Positions 16,086-23,510 of a DNA stretch of 33,467 nt are shown here, one piece after another. The stretch is from Gemmatimonadota bacterium (lineage in GTDB: Bacteria > Gemmatimonadota > Gemmatimonadetes > Gemmatimonadales > Gemmatimonadaceae). Under the pieces are notes generated by a model, which saw only the letters and a program-made list of their open reading frames with translations, made no database searches and was not told where the DNA came from. A program made the position numbers and the translations under genes. The stretch lies in assembly GCA_003171215.1 (NCBI GenBank), contig PMYN01000028.1:12450-45916 (forward strand). Reading direction: 5' to 3'. Each line of letters begins with the position of its first letter. The stretch's first letter is position 1.

Positions 16086-17345
16086 CTATTGCGTCGGTTG
16101 CGGCGCGTCGGGCTCCGCAGGGACTGCGCGGAGATGATCCCGTTCCGCGGGATGCGATGCGAGGCCGTTGGGGATGAGGCCGGCAAGTTCGAGCTGCATC
16201 ACCACCCACACCGGGATCAGCGGAATGGTCTTCACGAGATGGGGCACGTACCACCCGTGATACCACGCGCGAGGCATCAGGTCGGTCGACATGAGGTTCA
16301 CGACGACGAAAGACGCCGCCATCAGCGCCGTCCTCCACCACGCGCGCTCCGAAACCGCGAACCAGATCGCCATGCCGATCATCGCGATGCTGAACGACGG
16401 CGACTCGGCCTTGTGGTTGAACAGTACGCAGAACACGAGGATTGACGCGAGAACGAGGCACCGGAATTGCAGACTCCCAAACTCACTCCGGCGCACGACG
16501 AGCGGCGCGAAGAGCACGAGTGCGCCGGCAAGCTGGACCGGCCAGTTCGGCCAGTGCACGCCCCACCACAATCGGAGCTGCCCCATGATCCCCGCGTACA
16601 CGGCGCCGCCGCCGGTTCCGAGCTGCGCGACCGGCGCGGCATCGCGGCGCAGGATGGCGTGCCACGACCGGTATTGCATGGCGAGCGTTGCCGGCGGCGT
16701 CACCAGCAGGGGGAGCGCGGCGAAGACGAGGAGGATCGCGGCGAAGATGACTCCCGAGCGGATCCGCCGCGGCCGGAAGACCGCGACGGTGAGCATCACG
16801 ACGGGAAAGAGTTTCACGAGCGTCGCGGTCGCGATGGCCATCGCGGGGCGCCACGTGTGCCCCCTCTCGAAGCCGCCCCAGGCGAGGATCATCAGGCCCG
16901 CGCACAGCGCGTTGCTCTGCGCGCGCTGCAGGTCACCGACGACGGGGAGCCACGCGAGCGCGAGCGCGACGATCGCCTGACGGGGCGGCAGCGCCCGCAC
17001 GATCCCGGCGAACACCGCCATCGCGCACACGACGGCCCAGAGGAGGTAACCCGGGACGAGCGGGAGCAGTGCGAACGGCGCGAAGAGGAGCGCGAACGTC
17101 GGGCTGTATTTGAAAAAGTCGGCGTGCAGCGACGGATACGCCGCGTAGAGATCCTGGCCGGCCGACACGTGCGTGAACGCGGCGCGAAAGATCAGGAAGT
17201 TGTTCTCGGTCGCGAACGCGGTGCGCTGCACCGCGACGCACGCCGCGCTGGCGAGATAGAGGGCGAGCCACCATCGCAGCGCTCGAACGGGATCCGCATG
17301 CACCCGTCCGTCGCTGGTGGCGGCGGCGTTGCCGATGGGATCCAC
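16086..17345 (-). CDS. GT87/DUF2029 family glycosyltransferase, copy 2
   Basis: The 419-residue membrane protein aligns over its whole length with the product at 14545-15801, with more than half the residues identical by eye. Shared blocks include NNFLI, GQDLYAAYP, HADFFKYSPTFA, RALPP, QSNALCAGLMILAW, the VKLFP segment, GIMGQ and STDLMPR. The candidate catalytic Asp is in GQDLYAAYP of the first extracytoplasmic loop. The ATG at 17345 is 160 bp from the divergent histidine kinase start. It is the first gene of a minus-strand unit that continues with the 58-aa gene and copy 1. The C-terminal tails and the N-terminal 25 residues differ between the copies, which suggests an old duplication with separate donor or acceptor specificity. 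Confidence 0.85.
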   Translation of the reverse strand: MDPIGNAAATSDGRVHADPVRALRWWLALYLASAACVAVQRTAFATENNFLIFRAAFTHVSAGQDLYAAYPSLHADFFKYSPTFALLFAPFALLPLVPGYLLWAVVCAMAVFAGIVRALPPRQAIVALALAWLPVVGDLQRAQSNALCAGLMILAWGGFERGHTWRPAMAIATATLVKLFPVVMLTVAVFRPRRIRSGVIFAAILLVFAALPLLVTPPATLAMQYRSWHAILRRDAAPVAQLGTGGGAVYAGIMGQLRLWWGVHWPNWPVQLAGALVLFAPLVVRRSEFGSLQFRCLVLASILVFCVLFNHKAESPSFSIAMIGMAIWFAVSERAWWRTALMAASFVVVNLMSTDLMPRAWYHGWYVPHLVKTIPLIPVWVVMQLELAGLIPNGLASHPAERDHLRAVPAEPDAPQPTQ

Positions 17346-17505
17346 GATGACTGAAGTAAAGCAACCGGCTAACCGGTTTCAACCTTCCGTCGGCTTGCAT
17401 GCGTTCTCCGCGCGACGGCGGGAGCGGCCTGCCGCCATTGCGGACACCAACCCGCCGACTGACTATACGAGATCTGTTCCGGCCGACGCCGGTCGCTCCC
17501 AGCCA

Positions 17506-20022
17506 ATGCCGACCCTCCTACGTTTGGCCACAAACCAGCTCCATCCGCGGGTCGCGCCGTCCGCGCGCTCGATCCTGACCCGGTTCGCGGTCGTCGCCTT
17601 TCTCGTCGTCGGCGTCGTGCTGGCGGCGGGCAAGCTCGCCGTGGACGCCGTCATTCGCGGCGTGGACGTCGCGGACCAGCGCGACGACCTCACGCGTGCG
17701 CGGCTGGCCTTCGACCGCCTCGCGAATCACGCGCGGCAGAAGGTCGAGGACTATGCGTTCTGGGACGAGACCGTGCGCCTCGCACAGAATCCGGCGGCGC
17801 CCGGCGCGACCGGCTTCTTCCGGCGCAACTTCGTCGACTGGCTGCCGCGGAACGACTACGAGTTCATCGAGCTGCTCGACCAGAAGCACGACAATGCATT
17901 CGAGTGGTCGGCCTCGCCGCGGGTCAGGCGTCCCGCCGAGCTCACCAGCGCCGCCTTCCTCGATCACCTCGCGCGCCAGGGAAGCATGGGCGGATACGTT
18001 CGCGACGGACGCGACCTCTTTCTGGTGGCGGGATCGGCGGTGCGGCCGACCAACCGCGCGAGCGGCACGCCGGCGCCGGGCGTGCGCGGGTACCTCGTGG
18101 TGGGAGGCGCGATGCACGACCAGCTGCTCCGGGACCTGGAGCGCGAACTCCAGCTCACCATTCGCGTCCTGCCCTCCGACACGCCGCTCCCCGATACCCC
18201 GCTGCACGCGGAGACCTACGCGAAGGACGACAGCGTGCGCATCCTCTTCCGCCTCGCCGGCGTGACCGGAGAACCTGCGGCGGTGATCGCGGTGCTGGAC
18301 ACGCGGGTCCAGCAGCACCGCTTCTCGGAGTGGACGCTGTACGGCGAGCTGATGGCCGTGTTCCTGTGCGCGGTGGCGTTCTTCCTCGTCTGGCTGTACG
18401 GCCGCCGCCTCCTGATCACGCCATTGAGCGCGATCGCGCTCGAGATCGTCGCGATGCACGGCCGCGGAGAGCTCTCGCCCATCTCCAGTCCCGCGCCGTC
18501 GGAAGAGTGGGCGCTCTTCCTTACGACGTTCAACGACACAGTGCGCTCGCTTCGCGATTCCGAGCAGCGGTACGGCGCACTCTTCGACGGCGCCGTCGAC
18601 CCGTACTTCCTGCTCGACGCGCCCTCGGGACGCGTGGTGGACGCGAACCCCGCGGCGGCCTCGCTCATCGGAGAGCCGCGCGAGAGGCTGGTCGGCGCGC
18701 CGCTCCCCGAGATGCTGCGCGCGCAGCCCGTCAGCGACACGATCCGCGTGCGGCGGCCCGACGGCACCGTGCAGACGTGGGGCGTCGCCGAGACGGACGT
18801 GACGATCGGCGAGCGCCACCTCGTGCTGGCCGCGTACCGCGACCTCACCGACCGCGAGGCGCTCGCGCAGTCACAAAAAATGGAAGCCGTCGGCTCGCTC
18901 GCCGGCGGCATCGCGCACGACTTCAACAACCTCATGGGATCGGTGCTCGCGGGGGTGCGCGTCGCGCGTGACTCGCTCGGCGCCGACCGGCGCGGCGGCG
19001 CGGCGCTCGACGCGATCGAGCACGCGGGGCGGCGCGCGGCGGAACTCACCAAGCAGCTGCTCGGCGTCAGCCGGCACGAGCCGTTCGTGCGCCGGCCGGT
19101 GGACGTCGGCGTGGCGATCGCGAACATCCAGCGCATGTGCGCGAGCACCTTCGATCGTCGCATCCGGATCTCCCTCGACGTGCCGGATCGACTGCCGGCG
19201 GTCGAGGGAGACGCCGGCCAGATCGAGCAGGCGCTGCTCAACCTGTGCATCAACGCGCGCGACGCGATGCCGCACGGCGGCACGCTGCGCCTCGCCGCCC
19301 GCGTCGAGCAGGTGGACGGCGAGGCCGCGCTCACCATTCGCGACATCCAGCCGGGATTGTTCGTCGTGATCAGCGTCGCCGACGACGGCATCGGCATGAG
19401 CGACGACATCAAGCAGCGCATCTTCGAGCCATTCTTCACCACCAAGAGCAGCGGCCAGGGCACGGGGCTCGGGCTCGCGATGGTCTACGGATTCGCGCAC
19501 AGCGCAGGCGGCACGATCGTGGTGGACAGCGCGCCCGGCGCGGGCGCGCGCTTCTACCTGTATCTGCCTGCGTCGAGCGCCGCGGCGCCGGTCGCGCAAA
19601 GCCCCACGTCGGAGGCGCCGCCGTCACGCGCGCACGGCGAACGTCCGCCGGTGATCCTCGCCGACGACGAGGCGGGGCTTCGCGAGATGCTGCGGATGGT
19701 GCTGGAGCACGAGGGCTACGAAGTGATCGAGGCCGCGAACGGAGAGGAAGCGATTGCGAAGTTCAGCGCGCGGCGCGACGACGTCGCAGCGGTGCTCCTC
19801 GACGTTCAGATGCCGCTGCTCGGCGGACTCGAGGCGTACACGCGGATTCGCGCGATGTCGCCGCAGACGCCCGTGATTCTCGGCACCGGATACGTGGGCG
19901 ACGCGGAGCTCGCGGCGATCCGCGACTCGGGAGCCGACGACATGCTCCTCAAGCCGTACGAGATGCGCGACCTGCTGGACCGGCTCGCGCGGGTGACGGC
20001 GACGAGGGTCGACAACGCCTGA
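17506..20022 (+). CDS. Hybrid sensor histidine kinase (CHASE4-like sensor, PAS, HisKA, HATPase, receiver)
   Basis: With the ATG at 17506 the protein has 838 residues. A first membrane helix (about 28-46) and second (about 281-301) bracket a periplasmic CHASE4-like sensor with the diagnostic D82-YAFWDE motif. Then come a HAMP-like linker, a PAS domain (RYGALFDGAVDPYFLLD), HisKA with phospho-acceptor H471 in GGIAHDFNN, a HATPase with N-box NLCINARDAM, G boxes DDGIGM and GQGTGLGLAM, and a C-terminal receiver with Asp766 in LLDVQMP. The frame is open upstream to 17317, but that part reads through the divergent gene's start and low-complexity sequence. A TATACG at 17464 could be a -10 box and supports the later start. 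No dedicated response regulator is adjacent, so output is unknown. Confidence 0.88.
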   Translation: MPTLLRLATNQLHPRVAPSARSILTRFAVVAFLVVGVVLAAGKLAVDAVIRGVDVADQRDDLTRARLAFDRLANHARQKVEDYAFWDETVRLAQNPAAPGATGFFRRNFVDWLPRNDYEFIELLDQKHDNAFEWSASPRVRRPAELTSAAFLDHLARQGSMGGYVRDGRDLFLVAGSAVRPTNRASGTPAPGVRGYLVVGGAMHDQLLRDLERELQLTIRVLPSDTPLPDTPLHAETYAKDDSVRILFRLAGVTGEPAAVIAVLDTRVQQHRFSEWTLYGELMAVFLCAVAFFLVWLYGRRLLITPLSAIALEIVAMHGRGELSPISSPAPSEEWALFLTTFNDTVRSLRDSEQRYGALFDGAVDPYFLLDAPSGRVVDANPAAASLIGEPRERLVGAPLPEMLRAQPVSDTIRVRRPDGTVQTWGVAETDVTIGERHLVLAAYRDLTDREALAQSQKMEAVGSLAGGIAHDFNNLMGSVLAGVRVARDSLGADRRGGAALDAIEHAGRRAAELTKQLLGVSRHEPFVRRPVDVGVAIANIQRMCASTFDRRIRISLDVPDRLPAVEGDAGQIEQALLNLCINARDAMPHGGTLRLAARVEQVDGEAALTIRDIQPGLFVVISVADDGIGMSDDIKQRIFEPFFTTKSSGQGTGLGLAMVYGFAHSAGGTIVVDSAPGAGARFYLYLPASSAAAPVAQSPTSEAPPSRAHGERPPVILADDEAGLREMLRMVLEHEGYEVIEAANGEEAIAKFSARRDDVAAVLLDVQMPLLGGLEAYTRIRAMSPQTPVILGTGYVGDAELAAIRDSGADDMLLKPYEMRDLLDRLARVTATRVDNA

Positions 20023-20038
20023 CGGCCGATAGCGCCGT

Positions 20039-20311
20039 CTACCGCTGCACCTCCGATCTCTTCAATGGCACCACCCCGAAATCCCGCGGCCTCGACTGCG
20101 TCACTTCCACCGGCCGCGCCTTCGTCATGCGGCAATGCCCCTCGAACAGCACCGTCCCGGCGCGGATCGTCGCGTTCACGATCCCCTTCGCGCCGATCAC
20201 GAGCTTGCCGCCGACCTTCACTTCGCGGCGCTCGCCAAAGCCGCAGCTCGCGCCGCTGGTTCGCTCACAGGGCCTCGGCGAGGTACAAGAAGGGCACCTT
20301 CGCGAAGTCAT
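20039..20311 (-). CDS. Small bactofilin-like fragment with degenerate zinc-ribbon start
   Basis: The 90-residue frame contains CPSC and a later CGFG, which look like a damaged C-x2-C pair. Then EVKVGGKLVIGAKGIVNATI resembles one or two turns of a bactofilin beta-helix. Real bactofilins are longer and have several such turns. The ATG at 20311 lacks a ribosome-binding site and sits right behind the tRNA terminator. It is either a small degenerate relic of a zinc-ribbon bactofilin gene or a short orphan protein. If it is not a gene, the stretch 20023-20316 holds nothing else that I can identify. Confidence 0.35.
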   Translation of the reverse strand: MTSRRCPSCTSPRPCERTSGASCGFGERREVKVGGKLVIGAKGIVNATIRAGTVLFEGHCRMTKARPVEVTQSRPRDFGVVPLKRSEVQR

Positions 20312-20316
20312 GGCCT

Positions 20317-20356
20317 AAAATGCAGAAGCGCAACGATTTCTAAGTCGTTGCGCTTC
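20317..20356 (-). terminator. Terminator of the tRNA-Ser transcript
   Basis: A perfect 12-bp stem (GAAGCGCAACGA at 20325-20336 with TCGTTGCGCTTC at 20345-20356), loop of 8 nt, lies 2 nt past the tRNA 3' end. On the minus strand it is followed by TGCATTTT. Confidence 0.75.
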
Positions 20357-20358
20357 AA

Positions 20359-20445
20359 CGGACGGGGTGAGATTCGAACTCACGGTACGCTTTCACGTAC
20401 ACACACTTTCCAGGCGTGCGCCTTAAACCACTCGGCCACCCGTCC
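20359..20445 (-). tRNA. tRNA-Ser (anticodon GGA)
   Basis: On the minus strand a perfect 7-bp acceptor stem (GGACGGG/CCCGTCC) with discriminator G, D-arm GCCGAGTGGTTTAAGGC, anticodon loop CTGGAAA (anticodon GGA, codons UCC/UCU), a long variable arm typical of tRNA-Ser (about 20 nt), and a T-arm with GTTCGAATC are all present. CCA is not encoded. It is the distal tRNA of a two-gene transcript. Confidence 0.96.
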
Positions 20446-20446
20446 C

Positions 20447-20599
20447 TTAAAAAGCAATCCGCATCCTGCATCGCATCATTCGCGAGTACTTTCCGGGCCG
20501 GATGCGGGAACGACTTCGTACTCGCGAATACGGCGATGCGGGATCCGGCGCACTGTGTACTCGCGAATGGGGCGATCCGGAATCCGGATTCCTTTTTAA
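20447..20599. mobile_element. MITE-like inverted-repeat element between two tRNA-Ser genes
   Basis: The 153-bp spacer is bounded by inverted repeats of about 43 bp (20447-20489 and 20557-20599), each starting TTAAAAAG and ending GTACTCGCGAAT inward, matching at roughly 36 of 43 positions. A third, internal partial copy lies at 20518-20548 in the same orientation as the right arm. The right arm contains a perfect 14-bp palindrome GGAATCCGGATTCC (20579-20592). There is no transposase or open frame. The element fills the entire space between the two mature tRNA sequences. It could be a non-autonomous mobile element or a processing/termination structure. Confidence 0.55.
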
Positions 20600-20686
20600 C
20601 GGACAGGGTGAGATTCGAACTCACGGTACCGTTGCCGGTACGCCGGTTTTCGAGACCGGTGCCTTCAACCACTCGGCCACCTGTCC
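20600..20686 (-). tRNA. tRNA-Ser (anticodon CGA)
   Basis: On the minus strand the acceptor stem GGACAGG/CCTGTCC, discriminator G, D-arm GCCGAGTGGTTGAAGGC, anticodon loop CTCGAAA (anticodon CGA, codon UCG), a long variable arm and T-arm GTTCGAATC are complete. CCA is not encoded. It shares acceptor, D- and T-arm sequence with the tRNA-Ser(GGA) downstream, suggesting tandem duplication followed by divergence of the anticodon and variable arms. Confidence 0.96.
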
Positions 20687-20707
20687 AACAATTTTGGCTA
20701 GCCGAGA

Positions 20708-20736
20708 AAATTACCCGGCGGAGAGAGCGGAGTCAA
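20708..20736 (-). promoter_or_regulatory. Promoter of the tRNA-Ser transcript
   Basis: On the minus strand TTGACT (20736-20731) and TAATTT (20713-20708) are separated by 17 nt. Initiation near 20701 would be about 15 nt before the tRNA-Ser(CGA) 5' end, which fits a short tRNA leader. Confidence 0.7.
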
Positions 20737-20780
20737 CGGAAAACCCTGCGTTCGGAGAGTGAAAAACGAGTAATCCGTCG

Positions 20781-20827
20781 TTGGTCGTCGGCGATCGGAC
20801 TAGAGCCAATGACCAATGACCAAATAC
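20781..20827. repeat. Heptamer repeat, CAATGAC/TTGGTCR class
   Basis: Three in-phase units CAATGAC, CAATGAC, CAAATAC occupy 20807-20827. A degenerate inverted counterpart TTGGTCG TCGGCGA TCGG lies at 20781-20798, with ACTAGAG between. The same heptamer occurs at 29703-29723. It sits in the gap between the tRNA promoter and tadA. Confidence 0.7.
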
Positions 20828-20852
20828 TTTCCCCTCGCCGTAAGCCCTCCCC

Positions 20853-21317
20853 CTAGCGTTTCTCCCGAAAGAATTCGGAAAGGACCTTCCCGCATTCCGC
20901 CTCCAGGACGCCTCCCTTCACTTCCGGAGAGTGATTGAGCTTCGGATTGCGCAGAAGGTCCCCCACCGACCCCGCCATCCCCGCCTTCTCATCCCATGCC
21001 CCGAACACCACGCGATCCAGCCGCGAGAGCACGATCGCACCCGCGCACATCGCGCACGGCTCGAGGGTCACGTAGAGCGTGCACCCCGCGAGCCGCTGGT
21101 CGCCCATGACGGCCGAGGCGGCCTGGATGGCGAGGAGCTCGGCGTGGGCGGTGGCATCGGCCGACGCGACGCTTGCATTACCGGCACGCGAGACGACTTC
21201 GCCCTCCCGGACGATCACGGCGCCCACCGGCACCTCGCCGGCCTCGGCGGCGTCCTCCGCCTCGTCCAGGGCCAAGCGCATCCAGGCTTCGTCTCGCTTC
21301 GCGCGTGAAGTCGTCAC
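20853..21317 (-). CDS. tadA: tRNA-specific adenosine deaminase
   Basis: TadA deaminates the wobble adenosine (A34) of tRNA-Arg(ACG) to inosine. The 154-residue product has the zinc/catalytic motif TAHAE (H58, E60) and PCAMC (C88, C91), plus TadA-specific C-terminal blocks: DEKAGMAGSVGDLL, NPKLNH, GGVLEAECGKVLSEFFREKR. These separate it from guanine and cytidine deaminases. The GTG at 21317 gives the normal family length. The frame continues upstream to 21449, but this part is unlike TadA and overlaps the presumed promoter (TATTAT on the minus strand at 21367-21362). It is divergent from the peptidase gene. Confidence 0.92.
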   Translation of the reverse strand: MTTSRAKRDEAWMRLALDEAEDAAEAGEVPVGAVIVREGEVVSRAGNASVASADATAHAELLAIQAASAVMGDQRLAGCTLYVTLEPCAMCAGAIVLSRLDRVVFGAWDEKAGMAGSVGDLLRNPKLNHSPEVKGGVLEAECGKVLSEFFREKR

Positions 21318-21457
21318 GTCAGTGGTGATCTCCGTCGCAATTCCGGGTGGAGGCAACAAGGCATAATACGGGGAACGCCCGGCTCGCGTGTCGAGCCAGC
21401 CGGCCTCATGCCGACATTCGCGAACTTTTCTCTCGCGGGCAGGTACCATGTAGTCAT

Positions 21458-23458
21458 ATGCGATACATCATGACGGGCCTGCTGCTCTGCGCAGCGTGCA
21501 GCGGCGGCAACGGCGGCTCGACGGGGCCGGCTGCGGTCGCCTCCGTGCAACTCAACGCGCCAACGAACACGATCGCTGTGAACCAGACCACAACGTTCAC
21601 CGCGATCGCGCTCGACGCCTCGGGCAATTCCACCATGGGTGGAACGGTCACCTGGCAGACGTCGTCAGCCGCCGTCGCGACCGTCACGGCCGGGTTGGTG
21701 ACCGGCGTCGCGCCGGGTTCGGCGACGATCACGGCCACGATCGGCACGAAGTCGTCGCAGACGACCATTACCGTGACGCCGCCGATCTCGACGTCATGCT
21801 CCGGCGTTACGCCGCTCTCGCTAAGCGTCGGCGCGGTCCACACGCTGACCGGGGCCGAGCGCTCTACGCTCTGCATTTCCGGCGGGGTGGCGGGAAGCGA
21901 ATACGTGCTGGTGCCGTTCAAGGCTGATACGGTCAGCGCACCGGTCTCGGTCTTGATGACCGGCAGTGGCACGCTCGCGGCAATCGGCGCGCCGACGGCC
22001 GCCGCGGCGGCCAGTCTCTTGCCTGCGCCCGCGAGCACGCGGCTGCTGAGTTCCGTCGCGCATGGCGCATTCGGCGCCGCCTTCGAGCATCGCATGCGGG
22101 TCATCGAGCGCAACCAGCTCACGCCGCTGGTCACCGCCGGTCCGCGCAGCACACTGCTCCGCAGCATGCAGCGCGCGTCGGCCAATCGCTCCGCGATCTT
22201 AAACCTGCCTTCGACGCCTGCGCTCGGATCGTTCTTCAAGCTCAATGCGAACGGCAACGACGCGTGCACCAACCGGCAGAACCACACGGCGCGCATCGCC
22301 GCGGTCTCGAACGCCGCGATCATCGCCGTGGACTCGCTCGCCCCGGCCGGCGGCTTCACCGATGCCGACTACGCCAGCTTCGCGGCGACGTTCGACACGC
22401 TGATCTTCCCGCTCGACACCGCGGCATACGGCGCGCCCGCCGATCTTGACAAGAACGGCCGCGTGCTGATCTTCTTCACGCAGGCCGTGAACCAGCTCAC
22501 GCCTCCGGGCTCCGGCGGCTACATCGGCGGGTTCTTCTTCGCGCGCGACCTCTTTCCCGACTCCACGCAGAACTCGCTGCTCGAGGCTTGCCCCGCGAGC
22601 AATCAGGGCGAGATGTTCTACGTTCCCGTCGTCGACGCGAACTCGCTGTACAACGGGTTCTTCACCGACAAGACCGCACTCCGCATCGAGCTCATCGGCA
22701 CGCTCGCGCACGAGTTCCAGCACCTGATCAACGCGTCCCGCCGGCTGTACGTGACGCAGACGCCGAACTGGGACGAGGACGTTTGGCTCAACGAGGGGAT
22801 GAGCCACATCGCGGAGGAGATTCTCTATTTCCACGAGGCGGGCTTCGCGCCGAAGCAGAACCTCGTGCTCTCGACGGTCGCGGGGAACCAGGCGGCGCTC
22901 GACGCGATCAACAATTATCAGGTGCAGAACCTAGCGCGCCTCGAAGAGTACCTGAAGGCGCCGGGCCTCAACTCGCCCTATGCGGAAAACGACAGCCTCC
23001 CGACGCGAGGCTCCACCTACGAGCTGCTGCGCTATTCGATGGACGAGTCGGCCCAGCCGAACAGCGTGTATCTCCACGCGCTGATCAACACGCAGAACAC
23101 GGGCATCGTGAATTACAACACGGTGTTCGCGGGGACCTTCCCGAACATCTTCGCGGCCGTTCAGCAGCAGGTGCTCGCGAATTTCTTCGGCGGCTCGGGC
23201 ATCACGATCGACCCGAAATACTCGTTCCCGAGCTGGAACTATCGCGACGTGATCGGGAACGGGCTGAACAACAAGGTGAATCCGCTCGCGATGCAGTCGC
23301 TCGTCGGAACCACCGCGGCGACGTTCACGCTGACCGGCGGAGGCGCCGGCTACGCCAGGTTCCGCATCGCCTCCAACGGCACGGCGAGCATCACGTCGGC
23401 GTCCGGCTCGAGCGCGGTCCCGGCGAGCGTCGTGATGCTGCTCATCCGGACGCAGTAG
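21458..23458 (+). CDS. Secreted BIG2-domain HExxH metallopeptidase (M30 hyicolysin-like)
   Basis: The 666-residue protein starts with a short hydrophobic leader ending LLLCAAC, so it may be a lipoprotein acylated on C14, although the lipobox is atypical (Cys at -3). Residues 27-108 form a bacterial Ig-like (BIG2) domain (VTWQTSSAAVATVTAGLVTG, GSATITATI). The catalytic domain has HEFQH at 418-422 and WLNEGMSHIAEE, with NEG at 445-447, as in gluzincin-type peptidases resembling family M30. A disordered Ala-rich region precedes it. The C-terminal 50 residues look like a small beta domain. The ATG at 21458 is chosen for the signal peptide; the frame reaches upstream to 21347. It is divergent from tadA and stands alone; the substrate is unknown. 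Confidence 0.82.
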   Translation: MRYIMTGLLLCAACSGGNGGSTGPAAVASVQLNAPTNTIAVNQTTTFTAIALDASGNSTMGGTVTWQTSSAAVATVTAGLVTGVAPGSATITATIGTKSSQTTITVTPPISTSCSGVTPLSLSVGAVHTLTGAERSTLCISGGVAGSEYVLVPFKADTVSAPVSVLMTGSGTLAAIGAPTAAAAASLLPAPASTRLLSSVAHGAFGAAFEHRMRVIERNQLTPLVTAGPRSTLLRSMQRASANRSAILNLPSTPALGSFFKLNANGNDACTNRQNHTARIAAVSNAAIIAVDSLAPAGGFTDADYASFAATFDTLIFPLDTAAYGAPADLDKNGRVLIFFTQAVNQLTPPGSGGYIGGFFFARDLFPDSTQNSLLEACPASNQGEMFYVPVVDANSLYNGFFTDKTALRIELIGTLAHEFQHLINASRRLYVTQTPNWDEDVWLNEGMSHIAEEILYFHEAGFAPKQNLVLSTVAGNQAALDAINNYQVQNLARLEEYLKAPGLNSPYAENDSLPTRGSTYELLRYSMDESAQPNSVYLHALINTQNTGIVNYNTVFAGTFPNIFAAVQQQVLANFFGGSGITIDPKYSFPSWNYRDVIGNGLNNKVNPLAMQSLVGTTAATFTLTGGGAGYARFRIASNGTASITSASGSSAVPASVVMLLIRTQ

Positions 23459-23510
23459 CCGCTACGCAGCCTCTCGGCCCCGCGGCTTCCTCGGGCTCCG
23501 CGCCCGGAAG

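Noticed and set aside
20021-20039. Terminator GACGGC/GCCGTC after the histidine kinase
   Set aside because: Only a 6-bp stem and no T-run on the plus strand.
20577-20600. Plus-strand terminator made by the 14-bp palindrome plus TTTTT
   Set aside because: The palindrome leaves a stem of only about 5 bp when a loop is allowed, and no plus-strand gene ends here; it is better explained as part of the inverted-repeat element.
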